A stretch of DNA of 14,868 nucleotides from CAZIHO01 sp964538875. GTDB taxonomy: Bacteria; Pseudomonadota; Gammaproteobacteria; Chromatiales; Chromatiaceae. This document shows positions 1 through 7,027 of this stretch, one piece after another. Where the stretch lies: NCBI GenBank assembly GCA_964538875.1, contig CAZIHO010000090.1, forward strand, positions 1 to 14,868, written 5' to 3'. The notes beneath the pieces are model-generated. The model had not been told where the DNA came from. It saw nothing but the letters and a program-made list of their open reading frames with translations, and ran no database searches. The translations under genes were made by a program, and so were the position numbers. Position 1 is the stretch's first letter. Every line of letters starts with the position of its first letter.

Positions 1-100
1 CGCCATGTTGACCTGCTATCTATTAAAAATCTGTAAAAGAAATCGATCGCAGGGTAAAGAGATCATAAAGAGAGGTTAACCGCCAACTAGCAACGGTTGG

Positions 101-145
101 ATTGAGCAGCATTGGGATGGGGCCGCTGGGATCCAATTGCTCAAT
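101..145. repeat. Imperfect inverted repeat built on ATTGAGCA
   Basis: The left arm starts ATTGAGCA at 101 and continues through ATTGGGAT to 118. The right arm, ATCCAATTGCTCAAT at 131-145, is its reverse complement apart from a 2-base and a 1-base bulge. The loop is 12 bases. A third copy of ATTGAGCAG occurs in direct orientation at 193-201. GCGGGTTTT follows the right arm, so a weak rightward terminator for an off-window gene is possible. A remnant of a dispersed repeat is the other possibility. Confidence 0.45.
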
Positions 146-335
146 GCGGGTTTTGCATACTTGGGCCAAGCAGAGAGCCCCGGTCCGATCTCATTGAGCA
201 GTTAGTGCGGATCTGCAACTTGGCTGGCCAGTGCTGTTCCTCGCCTGTTCGCCGGTCCTGGTGCCCGCTTACCCCTAGGGCGAGGCTTGCATCGGTCAAG
301 GGTTGGCGGTGTGCACCACCGATCTGTGAGGGGAG

Positions 336-357
336 GCGCGGGCGGGACCGCCCGCGC
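336..357. other. GC-rich hairpin just downstream of phaC
   Basis: GCGCGGGCGG at 336-345 is the exact reverse complement of CCGCCCGCGC at 348-357, with only two bases between (a real loop would open one or two inner pairs). It lies about 11 bases past the phaC stop. Read in the phaC direction it has no T-run after it, so it is not a classical intrinsic terminator. It could stabilise the 3' end of the phaC transcript or pause polymerase. Confidence 0.5.
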
Positions 358-368
358 GCCGGGAAAGG

Positions 369-2210
369 TTATTTTTCAGTCACATACAGGCCAGGGGCAG
401 GGCATAGGGCCGGGTATTGACCGGAGCCGGGTTGACGGGCGGGAACTTCCGGTCCGCAGCCGGCTTTGAGCCAGTCCACCCAGTTTTCCCACCAGGAACC
501 GGGCTGTTTCTCCACGCTCTTGAGCCAGGCGTCCGGATCCTGGGCACCGGTGGCGTCGGCGCTCCAGAAGCGGCGCTTGGGTGGATTCACCGGCGGATTG
601 AGAATGCCGAGGATGTGGCCCGAGGTAGCCAGGGTGTAACGCACCGGCCCGGACACCTGGGATACCAGCTTGAAGGTTTCCTTCCAGGGGGCAATGTGGT
701 CCTGCTCGGCACCCACCGCGTACAGGGGCGCCTTGATCCGGTGCAGGTCGATGGGCCGGTTGGCCAGCCAGACGGCGCCTGGTTCCACCAGATGATTGTG
801 TAGGTAGAACTCCCGCAAATAGAAACTGTGCATGGCCTTGGGCAACCGGGTGGTGTCCATATTCCATTGCAGCACGTCCATGGGCGGCGGTTCGTCGCCG
901 TACAGGTAGCCGTTCACAAAGTAGCGCCAGATGAGGTTGTTGGAACGCAGCCAGCGGAACGAGGAGGCCATCATCTGGCCGTCCAGGAAGCCTTGCTGCT
1001 GCTCCATCAGTTGCTCGATCCAGGGGATGCTGTCCTCGCTAACGAACACGTCCACGTCGCCGGGATTGGAGAAGTCCACCAGGGTAGTGAAGGTAGTCCA
1101 GTGGGCCACCGGGTTGGAAATCACCGGCTCCTGAGCACACCAGGCCAGGGTGCTGGCGAGCAGGGTGCCGCCGATGCAGTAGCCCACAGCGTGCACCTGT
1201 TCTACGCCGCAAATTTCCTGGGCCACCTGCAAGGCGGCCAGGGCACCCTCGGTGAGGTAATCGTCGAAAGTGGTATCCCGCATCGGGCCGCTGGGGTTTT
1301 TCCAACTGGTGACGAATACTGTAAAGCCCTGGTCCACCAGGTAGCGGATCAGGCTACGCTCTGGGCCCAGGTCCAACACGTAGTACTTGTTGATCCAGGG
1401 CGCGATGATGACGATGGGAATGGCCCGCACCGTCGGCGTGCTGGGACTGTATTGAATGAGCTCCATCAGGCGATTGCGGAACACCACCTGGCCCGGCGTG
1501 GCGGCAATGTCGCGGCCTAGGGCGTAGCCGTCCCGGTCCACGATCTGGAGGTCGCCGGCGGCCAGGTCATTGACCCATTGGCGATAGCCGTCCACCAGGC
1601 TCATGCCGCCGGTAGCGAACAGGCGCTGGAGGGCCACCGGGTTGCTCCAAAGGAAATTGGACGGCGATGCGGCGTTGAGTATTTGGCGCACCCAAAAGGC
1701 GGCCCGGCGCTTGGTCTTGTCCGGAACCTCCGGGGTGGCAAAGATGGCATCTTCCACCGCCCGGGTGCTGAGCAGGTAATACTCCTTCATGAAGTCGAAC
1801 CAGGGATTTTCGGTCCAGGCGGCATCCGTGAAGCGCTCGTCGTAAATGACCGGTTTGACCGGATCCCGGCGCGGCGACCCCGCCGCGTCTTCCAGGAATT
1901 GGCGCTGGATGTCGAACAGGGAACTGAAATAGTCATGGACCCGCATGCCCAGTTGGTCGGGGTGCTTGGCCCAGGCGGCCAGCACTTCCTCGCAGGAACT
2001 GGAGATTCCAAACGGATCGACGGTGGATTGGGAGAAGTAGTCGGGGAATGAAAAAGCGAGATTATTTTTCATCAAAGTCGTCTCAAAGAACGCATCCTCA
2101 TCGGGATGCGGAACCAGTTGTGAACCGAACTCCCGCGTCGCCGGAGCTTGGCTCCGCGTACCGAGCACCCGTTTCCACCATCCTTCCCGCAGTATCGGGG
2201 TACCTTCCAT
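369..2210 (-). CDS. phaC: Class I poly(3-hydroxyalkanoate) synthase PhaC
   Basis: This cytoplasmic, granule-associated enzyme polymerises (R)-3-hydroxyacyl-CoA into storage polyester, releasing CoA. The 613-residue product has the lipase-box-like GYCIGG motif with catalytic Cys345, the general-base region AEQDHIAPW with Asp504, and SGHILG with His532. Family landmarks INKYYVLDL (274-282), the FxxSWKNP block near 298-305 and the C-terminal GSWWENWVDW (571-580) followed by APGLYV are also present. Size and motif order match class I synthases such as that of Cupriavidus necator (589 residues). The first ATG at 2210 has AGGG about three bases before it. An alternative ATG at 2072 (residue 47) would give 567 residues but has only a weak ribosome binding site, so the start is uncertain. 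No phaA, phaB, phaP or phaR lies in the window, so this is an orphan synthase locally. It sits 84 bases downstream of the aminopeptidase gene and may be co-transcribed with it. Confidence 0.97.
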   Translation of the reverse strand: MEGTPILREGWWKRVLGTRSQAPATREFGSQLVPHPDEDAFFETTLMKNNLAFSFPDYFSQSTVDPFGISSSCEEVLAAWAKHPDQLGMRVHDYFSSLFDIQRQFLEDAAGSPRRDPVKPVIYDERFTDAAWTENPWFDFMKEYYLLSTRAVEDAIFATPEVPDKTKRRAAFWVRQILNAASPSNFLWSNPVALQRLFATGGMSLVDGYRQWVNDLAAGDLQIVDRDGYALGRDIAATPGQVVFRNRLMELIQYSPSTPTVRAIPIVIIAPWINKYYVLDLGPERSLIRYLVDQGFTVFVTSWKNPSGPMRDTTFDDYLTEGALAALQVAQEICGVEQVHAVGYCIGGTLLASTLAWCAQEPVISNPVAHWTTFTTLVDFSNPGDVDVFVSEDSIPWIEQLMEQQQGFLDGQMMASSFRWLRSNNLIWRYFVNGYLYGDEPPPMDVLQWNMDTTRLPKAMHSFYLREFYLHNHLVEPGAVWLANRPIDLHRIKAPLYAVGAEQDHIAPWKETFKLVSQVSGPVRYTLATSGHILGILNPPVNPPKRRFWSADATGAQDPDAWLKSVEKQPGSWWENWVDWLKAGCGPEVPARQPGSGQYPALCPAPGLYVTEK

Positions 2211-2294
2211 AACCCTAGAGGCGATTCAGGGTTCAATCAATACCACTGGGTCAATGGGAAGCCTGTCCCAGCTCATTTCCCCCGGGACCGCCGG

Positions 2295-3377
2295 CTATTC
2301 CGGCCAATCCGCGTCCGCCATCTGGGATTCCTGGTCTGCCAAGCTGTCCAGGCGGCGACGGCGCTGCTCCCGGGGTTGCTGGCTCAGTTCTGCGGCCGCT
2401 TGATAAAAGGCCGGGAAATCCCCGCCATGACGGCGCAATAGGGCCAGAAACGCCGGCACCCACACCTCATAGGTGTTGACCGCCGCCAGCGAGGCATTGT
2501 TCAGCGGCGCCTCCATCCAGCGATCGAAACCGGAATAACCGCCCCAACTGGTTTTCAGATCCTGGTAGGCGCGGCGCAGAGCGGCAAATTCCTCCTGCTT
2601 ACGGGCACGCCGGACGTCCCCATCCAGGGGCTCGGCGTAGAGGGCTTGCAGGCGCGACCGCGTGGCCAGCAACAGCCGGTTGAATTCCTGGTCCCGCGCC
2701 AGACGCCGCCGCCATTCCCGGCGCTGCTCCGGATCGCCGGCCTGGCTCAGCCAGCGCTCCAGGCCGGCCCGCTCGACGGCAGTGGCAAAGGATTCGTTGA
2801 AGGCGCTGTCGCCCTTGAGATAGAGCTGCTGGTGGGCCAACTCGTGCAGGATCAGGCCCGCCAACTGGGGTCCGGTCCGGCCTAGGGCGGTGCTGGGCAG
2901 GGGATCGTCGAACCAGCCTAGGGTGGAATAGGCGGTGACTGGGTTCAGCACCAGATCCCGGCCCTCCTGGCGCAGTTCCTCTGCCTTGGCCTCGGCGGCG
3001 GCCCGGTCGAAGTAACCCCGGTAGGCGGCGCAACCCACCAGAGGGTAGCACCAGGTGAGGGGCTCCACCGCAAACTCCGGCGTGGCCACCAGCGCCCACA
3101 GCAACACGGGCCGGTGCAGGTCCGCGTAAGAACGATAACTGGCGTTGTCCGGTAGGCCCAGTTCCCGGCTGGCAAATTCCCGTACCCGCAGCGCCAATTC
3201 CAGACGGTTACGCAGTTCTGCCGGAGTGCCGGACTCTGCCAGCAGGTCTGGGATGGGGCGGCGGACGCGCAGCAGTTCCAATTGTCCACCGGCGGCTTGG
3301 GCGTAATAGCCCAGGGTGTCGCAGCCGGTCAGCCAGACCGCGCAGGGCAACAGCCAGCCAAGGAGCCATTTCAACAT
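2295..3377 (-). CDS. Predicted zinc aminopeptidase lipoprotein (Aminopep family, PF10023-like)
   Basis: The 360-residue product is a predicted envelope-anchored metallopeptidase; its substrate is unknown. It begins with a short basic and hydrophobic signal ending in the lipobox LTGC (Cys19), so it should be lipidated. The zinc-binding motif HELAH lies at about residues 178-182, and Glu195 in FNESFA is the likely third ligand. The GYYAQAAGGQ segment right after the lipobox and the later NTYEVWVPAF block fit the family called 'predicted aminopeptidase' (formerly DUF2265). I prefer the ATG at 3377 because it gives a compact lipoprotein signal. The frame extends to a TTG at 3392, and neither start has a clear Shine-Dalgarno sequence. 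The many arginine and glutamate residues at 220-280 suggest a helical segment. The family call rests on motif pattern; the peptidase activity is inferred. Confidence 0.85.
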   Translation of the reverse strand: MLKWLLGWLLPCAVWLTGCDTLGYYAQAAGGQLELLRVRRPIPDLLAESGTPAELRNRLELALRVREFASRELGLPDNASYRSYADLHRPVLLWALVATPEFAVEPLTWCYPLVGCAAYRGYFDRAAAEAKAEELRQEGRDLVLNPVTAYSTLGWFDDPLPSTALGRTGPQLAGLILHELAHQQLYLKGDSAFNESFATAVERAGLERWLSQAGDPEQRREWRRRLARDQEFNRLLLATRSRLQALYAEPLDGDVRRARKQEEFAALRRAYQDLKTSWGGYSGFDRWMEAPLNNASLAAVNTYEVWVPAFLALLRRHGGDFPAFYQAAAELSQQPREQRRRRLDSLADQESQMADADWPE

Positions 3378-3449
3378 GGATGGGGGCACCAAGACAGAAA
3401 TTACGGAGAACCATCATCCCATGTGGCGGCAGCCAGCGCATCCTGATTA

Positions 3450-3467
3450 CCCCGCCGGGGCTTTTTT
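3450..3467 (+). terminator. Weak intrinsic-terminator-like hairpin between divergent genes
   Basis: CCCC-GCC-GGGG at 3450-3460 is followed by C and six Ts (3462-3467). The stem is only four base pairs. It points rightward, yet both flanking genes read away from this spot, so there is no ordinary gene for it to terminate. It could end an antisense transcript from the aminopeptidase gene, attenuate the thioredoxin-like gene, or be chance. Confidence 0.3.
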
Positions 3468-3493
3468 ATTGCGGCGCATCAATTTTAGCACCA

Positions 3494-3527
3494 GACTATT
3501 TTAGACTTTCATGATATTCTAATAGTC
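3494..3527. promoter_or_regulatory. Palindromic operator candidate over the promoter of the thioredoxin-like gene
   Basis: GACTATT at 3494-3500 is the exact reverse complement of AATAGTC at 3521-3527. The match extends inward (TTAGA at 3501-3505 against TCTAA) if a two-base offset is allowed. The right half overlaps the best -10-like sequence, TATTCT at 3515-3520, in a locally AT-rich patch 30-60 bases before the start codon. No good -35 is visible. The layout suits a dimeric regulator, but I do not recognise the motif. Confidence 0.4.
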
Positions 3528-3556
3528 CATCCCAGTTAGGTTTCCCGCGCCATCCC

Positions 3557-4090
3557 ATGAGGCTGCGTCATTTTTTTGCGTTGTTGCTGTTTCTGCTGGT
3601 CAACAACAGCACTGGCGGTGAAACCAGCGCGGTAATCGGCATCAGCACCACCGACTGGTCCGAGGTCAGCGCTCTGGCAGACCGTTCCCACCGGCCCCTG
3701 TTGCTGGTGGTCACGGCGCCGGATTGCGGCTATTGCCAGCGACTCAAGAATGAAGTGCTATCGTCCCTGGATTCCCACCGGGATCTGGCCAAGCGGGTCA
3801 TCATCCGGGAAATGGATCTGCACAGCAGCGGCAAGGTGGTAGATTTCAACGGCGAACTGGTGCGGGCCCGCATGTTCCTAAGCCGGTACGGGGTATTTGC
3901 CACGCCCACGGTGCTGTTTCTGGACTCAGCCGGGCAATCCCTGCGGGAACCGCTGGTGGGCTACAACGGCACGGAACTCTACCTGCCGGAACTGTACGAG
4001 GCGGTGGAGGAAAGCGCCCGCGCCTTGTCAGTCGGCGGTGCCCATAGGATGGCGGGGCGGGACGGCACCGGGTCCGCGCCGTCCGACTGA
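3557..4090 (+). CDS. Exported thioredoxin-like protein with CGYC active site
   Basis: The 177-residue product is a predicted periplasmic thiol-disulfide protein. Residues 1-20 form a signal peptide (MRLRHFF start, then a leucine-rich stretch). The mature part has a thioredoxin fold: the central strand PLLLVVTAPDCGYC carries the redox pair Cys57 and Cys60, and FATPT contains the cis-proline (Pro117) opposite the active site. This resembles SoxW/DsbE-like or 'thioredoxin_2' proteins that reduce exported substrates, but the partner cannot be read from the neighbours. The last ~20 residues are Gly/Ser/Asp-rich and probably disordered. The ATG at 3557 gives the signal peptide directly, though the only Shine-Dalgarno candidate (AGTTAGG) is about 16 bases upstream, further than usual. 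The gene is monocistronic, converging with the next gene 12 bases beyond its stop. Confidence 0.85.
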   Translation: MRLRHFFALLLFLLVNNSTGGETSAVIGISTTDWSEVSALADRSHRPLLLVVTAPDCGYCQRLKNEVLSSLDSHRDLAKRVIIREMDLHSSGKVVDFNGELVRARMFLSRYGVFATPTVLFLDSAGQSLREPLVGYNGTELYLPELYEAVEESARALSVGGAHRMAGRDGTGSAPSD

Positions 4091-4102
4091 GTCTCCGCCG
4101 GC

Positions 4103-4819
4103 CTATTTCTCGTTGACCCAAGCACCGTAGCGCACGCTGTCGATCTCGGCGGACTTGCCGTCCGGCATCAGGTGCAGGGTAATGACTTCGGCTTTGTATA
4201 GGGCCGGTTTGCCGGGCTCAGGTGGTGGTGGCGGCTCCAGCTTCAGGTCCGCCAGCTTGGGGTCCCAGACGATGGGGTCCAGATCCTTGGCCTCAGCCAC
4301 CACCTTGGCGCTCAGATAGCGAGTGCCGTCGCTCCCGTTGAGGGGCGACAGGGCGTCCTCCAAATGGTGGAAGCGCTTTTTGCCGAAACAGAAACGGGGA
4401 CTGGCCAAACGCTTGGCGTCTGGCTCTTGATTGGCTTTACCCTGCTCCACCAGCCGTTTCTTGACGATGGCCAGCACCTCCGGATCCGCGTCCTCGGTGT
4501 AGAAGGGCCGGCCGGCGGCCGTCAGTTTGAGGACCGTGTAGGTACGCTCCCCTTCCTGGATCGACTCCTGAGTCAGGAGGCCGGCGCTGACCAGATCCGC
4601 ACAGCGGTCGCAGGACTTGGCTTTATTGCGGGTATCCAGGGGAAAGGGACCGGCGGGAACGCACAGGGGGTCCATAAAGCTGTTGGCTTCATCGTAGTTG
4701 GACTGGAACAGGGATCCGTAGCGTTTGAGATAGGCGTCGCTGACGCCGGGACGGTTATTCCAATAAAAAATGGCGCCAAACAAGGCGCTCAAGATCAGCA
4801 CGGCCAGCGCCTTGCCCAT
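4103..4819 (-). CDS. Membrane-anchored protein of unknown function, four cysteines
   Basis: I do not recognise this 238-residue protein with confidence. Residues 3-20 are a hydrophobic segment that would act as an uncleaved anchor or signal, leaving the rest in the periplasm. Residues 70-107 (CDRC, then AGLLT, YTVLKLTAAGRPFY) read like a small winged-helix fold outside the cytoplasm. Residues 140-180 contain a cysteine and basic patch (RFCFGKKRFHH), and 195-203 is a proline-rich linker with five consecutive prolines. Cys53, Cys70, Cys73 and Cys144 could form disulfides. The start is well supported: AAGAGGAG lies seven bases before the ATG. Its start follows the stop of the RCC1-repeat gene by 21 bases, so the two are very likely one operon and may act together at the envelope. 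The winged-helix reading is inference from residue pattern only. Confidence 0.75.
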   Translation of the reverse strand: MGKALAVLILSALFGAIFYWNNRPGVSDAYLKRYGSLFQSNYDEANSFMDPLCVPAGPFPLDTRNKAKSCDRCADLVSAGLLTQESIQEGERTYTVLKLTAAGRPFYTEDADPEVLAIVKKRLVEQGKANQEPDAKRLASPRFCFGKKRFHHLEDALSPLNGSDGTRYLSAKVVAEAKDLDPIVWDPKLADLKLEPPPPPEPGKPALYKAEVITLHLMPDGKSAEIDSVRYGAWVNEK

Positions 4820-4840
4820 GAATAATCTCCTCTTGAATGC

Positions 4841-6103
4841 TTAATCGGCGGTTTTGGCAAAGCGGGCAGCGCTGAATACCGGCGTCGGTTTGTCCCGCTG
4901 CTTAGCCACCGACCCATCCCCCAGTTGGCCGCTGTGATTGCCGCCCCAGGTATAAATCTGGCCATCCGCGCTCAAGGCGGCCCCGGCATCGTTGGCGGCC
5001 GCCACCGCCACCCAGCGCCGCTGGTTGTCCAGCAGCACCGGCTTGGGTTTGAAAACGTCCCATTGCCAGAGACTCCCGTCGGTGGCGATGGCAAACACCT
5101 GACTCGTGTTGAGGGCCAGGGTCGCCCAACGCTGGTCATTGGCCTGGGTCAGATGCCAAACAAAACCACCCCCGGAGCGCTCCTCCCGCTTGGCACCGTA
5201 TTCCCACAGGCCACCGTTGCGATCCAGGGCGAACACCGACACCCGGCTGCGGGTGCAGAACAGCTTCTCCAGGTGGGACGCCCCCTCGATGGGGCGCAAT
5301 TTCTCCGCAAAGGCGCCATCATCCGGCGCCGGATGGGTGATTCCGGAACCCTTGCGCCAGCCGGTCAAGTCGCCGGTGCCCCACAGGGCACCTTCCTGGT
5401 CGATGGCATAGACCCGGGTACCGGCGGAGCAGAGGTCGATGAAGGTCTGGCCGAGGCCCAGTTGGGTCGGGGTGCCGTGGGGGCCGGGGCGGGTGTCCTT
5501 GAGGGGATTCCTTAGCTCCTTGTCCACCCAATACCAAAGCTTGCCGGCAGTATCGATCCCAGCGCCCACGCCCCAGGATTCCAGGGCCCGGCGCCAGCGT
5601 AATTCCGGGTCAAACAGGGGAAATTCAACGCTTTGGGCCAGGTTGGCATAGTCCCAATCCTCCTTGGCGTTGGGCAACCGCTGGCGGGGGGCGATGCGCC
5701 ACAACTCGCCGGTGCCCCGTAGGGCGTAAGTTGCCACCGTGCCGGCGCGGATTTCCCGCCACGGCTGGGGCGAACCACCCCGGGTGGGCCGGTCAAACAC
5801 CTGGGGCGCACCGGGTTGGTCCAGGTTGGTAGCGCTGCCCCAGCCGTACAAAAAGCCGGATTCGTCCAGGGCCAATACATAGCCCTCGTTGGCGCTGAGC
5901 TTGCCATCCAGCAGGGGCGTATCCAGCCGCGCCGCCACCGGGGCTGGGGACTCCGGTTTGCGGCTGCCCTTGGTGAGAACCAGTGCCGCCGCCACCAGCA
6001 CCAAACCGGCCAGAAGTATCAACAGCAGGCTGACCAGGGACCAGCCGGCGTTGGAGCGGGGCGGACGACGCCCAGGGACGGGTCGCGGGACGGATGCAGT
6101 CAT
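4841..6103 (-). CDS. Single-pass membrane protein with RCC1-like beta-propeller repeats
   Basis: The 420-residue product has a short basic Pro/Arg-rich N-terminus, one strong membrane helix at about residues 20-44, and a large domain predicted to be outside the cytoplasm. That domain carries at least seven degenerate RCC1-type repeats, recognisable by the pattern A-x-D-x-x-G-x-L-x-x-W, at about residues 74-88, 124-136, 180-193, 231-242, 289-302, 336-349 and 372-386. The last one is canonical (YTWGGNHSGQLGDG). Such repeats build a seven-bladed propeller used for protein binding, and bacterial members mostly have no known function. The ATG at 6103 has TAGGA eight bases upstream. The frame extends to a TTG at 6181 without a ribosome site, so I exclude that extension. 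It heads an operon with the anchored protein downstream. Confidence 0.85.
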   Translation of the reverse strand: MTASVPRPVPGRRPPRSNAGWSLVSLLLILLAGLVLVAAALVLTKGSRKPESPAPVAARLDTPLLDGKLSANEGYVLALDESGFLYGWGSATNLDQPGAPQVFDRPTRGGSPQPWREIRAGTVATYALRGTGELWRIAPRQRLPNAKEDWDYANLAQSVEFPLFDPELRWRRALESWGVGAGIDTAGKLWYWVDKELRNPLKDTRPGPHGTPTQLGLGQTFIDLCSAGTRVYAIDQEGALWGTGDLTGWRKGSGITHPAPDDGAFAEKLRPIEGASHLEKLFCTRSRVSVFALDRNGGLWEYGAKREERSGGGFVWHLTQANDQRWATLALNTSQVFAIATDGSLWQWDVFKPKPVLLDNQRRWVAVAAANDAGAALSADGQIYTWGGNHSGQLGDGSVAKQRDKPTPVFSAARFAKTAD

Positions 6104-6151
6104 GGCAAGTCCTAGCAGGCCAGGGGTGGAGGTGGGTCGGCCAGCGGCGCC

Positions 6152-6160
6152 CTTATAGCA
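6152..6160 (-). promoter_or_regulatory. Extended -10 promoter candidate for the RCC1-repeat operon
   Basis: On the minus strand the sequence reads TGCTATAAG, an extended -10 (TGn plus TATAAG, five of six consensus bases), about 50 bases before the ATG at 6103. The best -35 (TTGCCG) is 19 bases upstream and poor. The site lies just past the terminator that ends the previous unit, which supports a separate promoter here. Confidence 0.45.
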
Positions 6161-6179
6161 GAATGACCGGCTGCCCGGC

Positions 6180-6215
6180 AAAAAAAGCGGGATTCGCCTG
6201 ACGAGGGGCGAAATC
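6180..6215 (-). terminator. Intrinsic terminator of the acetyltransferase-transporter operon
   Basis: Read leftward, GATTTCGCC (6215-6207) pairs with GGCGAATC (6198-6191) with one bulged base and an eight-base loop. Four bases later comes a run of seven Ts (6186-6180). It begins about 20 bases past the stop of the YhhQ-like gene, the expected position for a Rho-independent terminator. Confidence 0.65.
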
Positions 6216-6235
6216 AGGTGGAAACGCCTGGTCCC

Positions 6236-7027
6236 TCAAGGAGCGCCCGGCTCACCCATGGCTTGGCGTTTCATCTGGGTCGCCAAGGGCTCCCCCAGAT
6301 AGCGATCGATGAGGTGATGGAGCAAATAGATCAGGGGCGTCAGCAGCAGCGCCATCACGACCTTGTAACCGTATTTGACCAATCCCAGCAGCAGAATGGT
6401 GCCCAGGCCCCACTGGGTGGCGGGATTGAGATGAAAGGCGATGACCAGCACCAGAAAGCTGTCCACGAACTGGGATACCAGGGTCGAGCCGGTGGCCCGC
6501 AGCCACAGCCAGCGTTCCCCGGTATGGCGTTTGATGCGCTGAAACAGAACCACGTCCAGCAGTTGCCCGACCAGGAACGCCACCAGCGACCCGACGATGA
6601 TCCACAAACCCTGGGAAAACACCGCGTTAAAGGCCACGTCCATGTTCAGGGGGCCCTGGTCGGTCTGCCGCATCAGCCAGAAATCCGCCGGCGCCAACCC
6701 CATGGTCAGCACGATCATGACAAAGGCGTAGCCAATCAAGCCCACCGCCAGGAACGACAACAGACGGATACCCCGCTTGCCGAAGTATTCATTGATGAGG
6801 TCGGCGATGGTGAATTCCAGGGGCCAGAGCAACACGCCGGCGCTGATGTTGAGACTGAGCCGGTAGGCGTCGGTGAGGGGCCAGTCCAAAGGCGCCATAC
6901 CCAGGGTTTTTTCCAGGGAAAAAATCTTGACGCCGATGAATTCGGCCACCAGGGCGTTGGCGACGAAGAAACCGCCGACGATAACCAGGATCAGGGTGCG
7001 TTTGCGTTCCGCCTCGCTGGGTCCCAC
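6236..7027 (-). CDS. yhhQ: YhhQ/QPTR-family queuosine-precursor transporter
   Basis: This inner-membrane protein of the VUT/YhhQ family (PF02592) is expected to import a 7-deazaguanine precursor of the tRNA base queuosine; E. coli YhhQ imports preQ0/preQ1. The 263-residue product has about six hydrophobic segments (near 10-32, 58-76, 88-112, 130-155, 170-192 and 196-232). Family signatures are EFTIADLINEYFGK at 71-84 and STLVSQFVDSFLV at 171-183. I set the start at the GTG at 7027: it overlaps the upstream TAG stop by one base (TAGTG) and has GGAG about nine bases before it, typical of translational coupling. The frame continues to an ATG at 7132, but that lies inside the acetyltransferase gene and would add a non-homologous 35-residue tail. 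No queuosine synthesis gene is in the window, so the substrate is inferred from the family. Confidence 0.9.
   Translation of the reverse strand: MGPSEAERKRTLILVIVGGFFVANALVAEFIGVKIFSLEKTLGMAPLDWPLTDAYRLSLNISAGVLLWPLEFTIADLINEYFGKRGIRLLSFLAVGLIGYAFVMIVLTMGLAPADFWLMRQTDQGPLNMDVAFNAVFSQGLWIIVGSLVAFLVGQLLDVVLFQRIKRHTGERWLWLRATGSTLVSQFVDSFLVLVIAFHLNPATQWGLGTILLLGLVKYGYKVVMALLLTPLIYLLHHLIDRYLGEPLATQMKRQAMGEPGAP

Larger units (their letters stand above)
1..368. other. Left-edge non-coding region with AT-rich start
   Basis: No open frame here looks like a real gene. Roughly the first 100 bases are clearly richer in A and T than the rest of the window, with several A-runs. After that come copies of ATTGAGCA: an imperfect inverted pair at 101-145 and a direct copy at 193-200. 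The GC-rich hairpin at 336-357 lies just past the phaC stop. An open frame at 112-420 overlaps the end of phaC, has no ribosome binding site and reads as composition-driven sequence. The region may hold the 3' end or regulatory flank of a gene outside the window. Confidence 0.5.

Noticed and set aside
112..420. Rightward 102-codon open frame at the left edge
   Set aside because: It overlaps the 3' end of phaC on the other strand, has no ribosome binding site, and its Arg/Pro/Gly-rich product looks like translated GC-rich sequence.
828..1520. Long rightward open frame (230 codons) opposite phaC
   Set aside because: It is antisense to a gene with intact catalytic motifs, and its His/Gln/Gly-rich product is typical of a mirror frame in GC-rich DNA.
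6104..6181. Upstream extension of the RCC1-repeat protein to a TTG at 6181
   Set aside because: It crosses the likely promoter, has no ribosome site and would place 26 unrelated residues before the normal basic N-terminus.
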